In this document: positions 62,199 through 64,000 of the stretch, in pieces
Numbering within the stretch: position 1 is the stretch's first letter
Layout of the letters: the number at the start of each line of letters is the position of its first letter
Source: Algoriphagus sp.
GTDB taxonomy: Bacteria > Bacteroidota > Bacteroidia > Cytophagales > Cyclobacteriaceae
Length of the DNA: 64,000 nucleotides
Direction: 5' to 3'
Assembly (NCBI RefSeq): GCF_029254265.1
Contig: NZ_JAQWXX010000110.1
Span: 55,599-119,598, forward strand
Translations under genes and position numbers: made by a program
Notes under the pieces: model-generated
Databases searched by the model: none
Seen by the model: only the letters and a program-made list of their open reading frames with translations
What the model was told of the DNA's origin: nothing

Positions 62199-62765
62199 TT
62201 ACCCAAATTCTGCCAATTGAATGGGCCCTTTTCTTATTCCATAGAAATCTCCGGCACTGCTATTCAAATATTCCTCTTCCTTTTCGACTATCCCTGCTCT
62301 TACCGGGTTTTGGTGAATATAATTCACTTTAGATCTAAAAAATTTTAGTGAAAAAATCTCTTCTCCATGATATCCATCCTCCCAAAACCAAATTTGATTT
62401 TGATGACTCAAAGCCAAGATTAGCCATGACTTTCTACTTTCTTTAGGATTATCCTGAATGGCTTTAAAAATCTGTTTTGAAGTAAATTTTTTAAAATCTC
62501 GAATGAGATCAGACAAATTTTCATTTTTTGCACTTGCAATTAAGTGGATGTGGTTACTCATAATTACCCATGAATAAATCTCCAATCCCTTATTCTTTTG
62601 GCAATAAATTAGACTCTCAAGTAATAGGTCTGAATAATCCTTTCTAGTGAAAACATCTGTCCATTGATGAACTGTAAAGATCAGAAAATGAACCGCTCCT
62701 TGATCCCGAATTTTAAATTCAAATCCCATATCACATTCCTTATGACTAAAAATTAATTTATTCAA
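62199..62765 (-). CDS. REP-associated tyrosine transposase (RAYT, Y1_Tnp/IS200-like)
   Basis: 188 aa. The HUH motif is SNHIHLIASAK near the middle. The C-terminal helix with the catalytic Tyr is VNYIHQNPVRAGIV, the characteristic RAYT form. HFLIFTVHQWTDVF is the conserved first strand. These single-strand endonucleases are thought to mobilise or maintain REP palindromes. The gene is flanked on both sides by the same REP-like blocks, so it looks like a bona fide RAYT/REP unit. No stop or frameshift interrupts it. Confidence 0.92.
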   Translation of the reverse strand: MNKLIFSHKECDMGFEFKIRDQGAVHFLIFTVHQWTDVFTRKDYSDLLLESLIYCQKNKGLEIYSWVIMSNHIHLIASAKNENLSDLIRDFKKFTSKQIFKAIQDNPKESRKSWLILALSHQNQIWFWEDGYHGEEIFSLKFFRSKVNYIHQNPVRAGIVEKEEEYLNSSAGDFYGIRKGPIQLAEFG

Positions 62766-62844
62766 ATTAGAAATCCTACAATCAAAGTTCAGGATTATAA
62801 ATCCTGAACAGCGGAATTGCCATCAGTATCGGGAATAGCTAAAA

Positions 62845-62983
62845 TGACGCTCTTCGAGTCCCGATAACTATCGCGGATGTAATCTCGAAGCTTGATCCGA
62901 AGATTTGTAATCTTCCTACTCAAATTCCAACCTTTAATGATCAGTTTTTTCGGATTGGAAATCCTACGATCAAGGTTCCGGAT
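62845..62983. repeat. REP-like repeat block, right of the RAYT gene
   Basis: It holds the identical 71-bp copy (62845-62915) and the second copy of the GATCAGTTTTTTCGGATT block (to 62983). Just before it, TTCAGGATTATAAATCCTGAA (near 62790) forms a hairpin. The 125 bp from here to the next gene show nothing further. Confidence 0.85.
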
Positions 62984-63108
62984 TAAAAATTCTGAGCAGC
63001 AGGGGACAGCAGGTTGCCTGAACGGAAGAAAAATTATTTTATTTAAAACCCAAGTAAAAAGTTGATAGTTTGTGATATCTCAATATATTTAGTAGTAATA
63101 TCCCATCT

Positions 63109-63903
63109 ATGAAGTACCTAATTTTTATTTGTTTCATCCTTGGAAACTGGAATTTAGCTTTTTCGCAGGCAGTCTGTTCTTCTGAAACAAGTAATTCTTT
63201 TTGGAAAATAAGTGAATCCCTGTACGGGTCTAAAAGACTTTCTGATTGCCATGTAGGAGCTTATTACAATTGTCATGGTTTTGTGATGAGTTATTTCGAA
63301 AATGGTTGCACTTCTCCTGGGTGGAATAAATCTTTCCTTACAGCTCCATACTCTTGTCCTAATGCCCAAGGAGTGCGTTCAGCTTCAGAATTCAAAAATA
63401 GTGGGAGATATTTACAGGTTTGTAATGAATCAGAAGCAAATATCGCTTTCTATAACCTTATTGGATCTGATCATTCAGCGGTAAGAGAAAATGTTGGTGG
63501 ATCCTTTGTTAAATACATTTCAAAGTATGGAACAGAAGGTCCTTTGGTGGCCCATGATCTTAATCAATCATTTTATCATCTTTACCAAGGGGGACAGGTT
63601 ATAGGATCGCCCGAATTTTGGACTTATGTAGGTTCGATCATCGGAAGTTCTACCACCATAATCGGAACTTCGCCAGTTTCATTCAATGTCCTATCCAAGC
63701 CCGGAGTAAACTACAGTTGGTCTATTGTAGAAGGCCTTTCAAAAGTTTTTATTTCTTCTAATTCCAATCAATCAACGGTCACCTTGACACCCACTCATAG
63801 CGGCAATGCTAAGCTGAGACTAACTATAAACTCCGGCTGTGGGCAATCAAAAATCCAAGAAATAAGCCTTACTATTCAAACAAAGGTTCTACCACGAATT
63901 TAA
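63109..63903 (+). CDS. secreted Cys-rich protein, possible papain-like (NlpC/CHAP-like) domain plus Ig-like domain
   Basis: 264 aa with signal peptide ending AFSQ. The N-terminal 165 residues contain YYNCHGFVMSYFENGC, similar to the Cys motif (C-x-G-F-V) of NlpC/P60-like enzymes, and later SDHSAVRENV, which could supply the His. Several more Cys are present. Residues from about 180 (PVSFNVLSKPGVNYSWSI) resemble a PKD/Ig-like beta sandwich. The enzymatic assignment is weak. No T9SS C-terminal domain is obvious, since the protein ends soon after the sandwich. Confidence 0.6.
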   Translation: MKYLIFICFILGNWNLAFSQAVCSSETSNSFWKISESLYGSKRLSDCHVGAYYNCHGFVMSYFENGCTSPGWNKSFLTAPYSCPNAQGVRSASEFKNSGRYLQVCNESEANIAFYNLIGSDHSAVRENVGGSFVKYISKYGTEGPLVAHDLNQSFYHLYQGGQVIGSPEFWTYVGSIIGSSTTIIGTSPVSFNVLSKPGVNYSWSIVEGLSKVFISSNSNQSTVTLTPTHSGNAKLRLTINSGCGQSKIQEISLTIQTKVLPRI

Positions 63904-63929
63904 TGGAATAGTTATCTTTAAGCAAAAAG

Positions 63930-64000
63930 ATGTTTACGGAGAATTTTTTCACAACCCTGCTCAATTTAGAGGATGGATGGGAAGTCCAATCTATCCAAAC
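63930..64000 (+). CDS. start of a possible transposase gene, cut by the window edge
   Basis: An ATG at 63930 opens MFTENFFTTLLNLEDGWEV and remains open to the window end. The opening 'LL.L..GWEV.S' resembles N-termini of ISL3-type transposases. Only about 23 codons are visible, so this is a guess. It is 27 bp after the preceding stop. Confidence 0.3.
   Translation, partial: MFTENFFTTLLNLEDGWEVQSIQ

Noticed and set aside
1-64000. CRISPR arrays, rRNA or tRNA genes, prophage genes
   Set aside because: No evenly spaced repeats, cloverleaf-like sequence or phage structural genes were seen on either strand.

Overview
The window looks like chromosome from a marine or freshwater Bacteroidota of the order Cytophagales, probably Cyclobacteriaceae (Algoriphagus-like). 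The evidence is the gene content: FG-GAP/UnbV 'VCBS' lipoproteins next to a vanadium haloperoxidase, the DUF4290-murA pair, fused trehalose synthase/phosphatase, paired sulfatases, many SPII lipoproteins, TTG starts and TAnnTTTG-like promoters. I see no rRNA, tRNA, CRISPR array or prophage. The genus is an inference from recall.

Layout. 1-9.4 kb: three giant VCBS/UnbV proteins (the first cut by the window edge) and a small lipoprotein, all overlapping and so probably translationally coupled, followed by a vanadium-dependent haloperoxidase. 11-16.4 kb: trehalose block (OtsA-OtsB fusion, GH15 glucoamylase/trehalase) with a cell-wall amidase. 16.6-22.4 kb: an AT-rich accessory array described below. 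22.4-30.9 kb: conserved housekeeping genes (nadD, gmk, ECF sigma/anti-sigma, lipid A-type acyltransferase, UvrD/PcrA helicase, DUF4290, murA, GT61 enzyme). 31-39.8 kb: two sugar-acid/polyol operons (arabonate-type dehydratase, two SDRs, ADC-like protein, NCS1-type permease, mannitol dehydrogenase family). 39.8-45.4 kb: DUF3667, an exported Nif3-like protein, YihY, and a GMC oxidoreductase with its small subunit. 45.7-53.3 kb: secreted M20 peptidase, GH13 amylase, then an operon led by a lipoprotein gene with a G10 tract. 53.8-61 kb: GH25 lysozyme, two convergent sulfatases, Tat-exported Gfo/Idh/MocA and sugar isomerase-like proteins. 61-64 kb: small peptide and beta-barrel genes, a REP-associated (RAYT) transposase between direct repeats, a secreted Cys-rich protein, and perhaps the start of another transposase.

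The most unusual locus is at 16.6-22.4 kb, directly downstream of nadD. Three tandem cassettes each hold a short secreted peptide gene and a 6-bladed beta-propeller lipoprotein gene. The peptides share a signal-peptide type but have unrelated mature regions, each with four cysteines. In every cassette a hairpin with a T-run lies between the two genes, and a GGCC-centred palindrome lies about 35-40 bp upstream of the peptide start. A decaying copy of the 3' end of nadD follows each propeller gene. A fourth, truncated propeller remnant lies beyond. This looks like repeated insertion or duplication of peptide/propeller cassettes at the nadD 3' end.

The second notable locus is at 49.0-50.0 kb. 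A G10 tract interrupts the signal-peptide region of a lipoprotein gene; tract lengths of 8 or 11 G would restore the frame, which fits phase variation.
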